The notes under the pieces: generated by a model
Told to the model about the DNA's origin: nothing
What the model saw: the letters and a program-made list of their open reading frames with translations, nothing else
The model's database searches: none
Assembly: GCA_037176905.1 (NCBI GenBank)
Contig: JBBBWG010011469.1
Coordinates: 1-20,714, forward strand
DNA length: 20,714 nt
Source of the DNA: Azolla pinnata
Lineage: Eukaryota > Streptophyta > Polypodiopsida > Salviniales > Salviniaceae
Direction: 5' to 3'
Shown: in pieces, positions 20,712 through 20,714 of the stretch
Layout of the letters: every line of letters starts with the position of its first letter
Position numbering within the stretch: position 1 is the stretch's first letter
Made by a program: the position numbers and the translations under genes

Positions 20712-20714
20712 CAT

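Larger units (their letters stand above)
20500..20714 (-). mobile_element. End of a minus-strand LTR, cut by the window edge
   Basis: Read on the minus strand, this segment runs from a heat-shock-element array through a TATA box to an end in GGCCGTGACA, so it looks like part of U3 followed by R-U5. The LTR end abuts the 41-bp minisatellite with no primer-binding site, so it is either a solo LTR or the 3' LTR of an element lying beyond the window. The family is not assigned. Too little is visible to judge its age. Confidence 0.5.

Overview
The window is nuclear DNA from a land plant. Its genes are split by many GT-AG introns, the intergenic DNA is AT-rich and full of simple repeats and LTR-type debris, and the three gene families are ones that plants carry. 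The lineage cannot be fixed from this sequence. A GC-rich first exon in two genes would suit an angiosperm, but that is only a hint. No rRNA, tRNA, CRISPR array or prokaryotic operon was seen.

Layout. (1) 111-5613, plus strand: the 3' part of a gene for a protein related to coenzyme F420-0:gamma-glutamyl ligase (CofE), with eleven coding exons visible and the 5' end outside the window. (2) 5614-11410: a 5.8-kb intergenic stretch. It holds coding-like remnants just behind gene 1, a probable solo LTR (7156-7657), purine-rich and TA simple repeats, hairpins, and a C-rich tandem-repeat region that runs up to the next gene. (3) 11411-13982, plus strand: a two-exon gene for a NYN-domain nuclease with a C-terminal LOTUS/OST-HTH-like region and a probable mitochondrial presequence. 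Part of the presequence is encoded by a telomere-type hexamer array. (4) 13983-15666: intergenic, with degenerate telomere-type repeats just after gene 2. (5) 15667-19812, minus strand: an eleven-exon gene for an acidic, Claspin/Mrc1-like replication-checkpoint protein of 831 residues. (6) 19813-20714: its upstream region, with an E2F-type site, a 41-bp minisatellite built of nested 20+21 bp units, and the end of a minus-strand LTR that carries a TATA box and a strong heat-shock-element array.

Genes 2 and 3 converge. The three genes do not form a pathway; each is a stand-alone nuclear gene. The most unusual points are the in-frame (TAGGGT)7 tract coding (Arg-Val)7 in the nuclease presequence, the second telomere-like array just downstream of the same gene, the nuclease intron built of about four degenerate tandem units, two KEN boxes and an E2F site on the Claspin-like gene, and an LTR-borne heat-shock promoter pointing at that gene through a minisatellite. 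No wholly new system is evident.

Exon borders were placed by eye from splice signals, reading-frame continuity and family memory. No alignment or transcript evidence was available.
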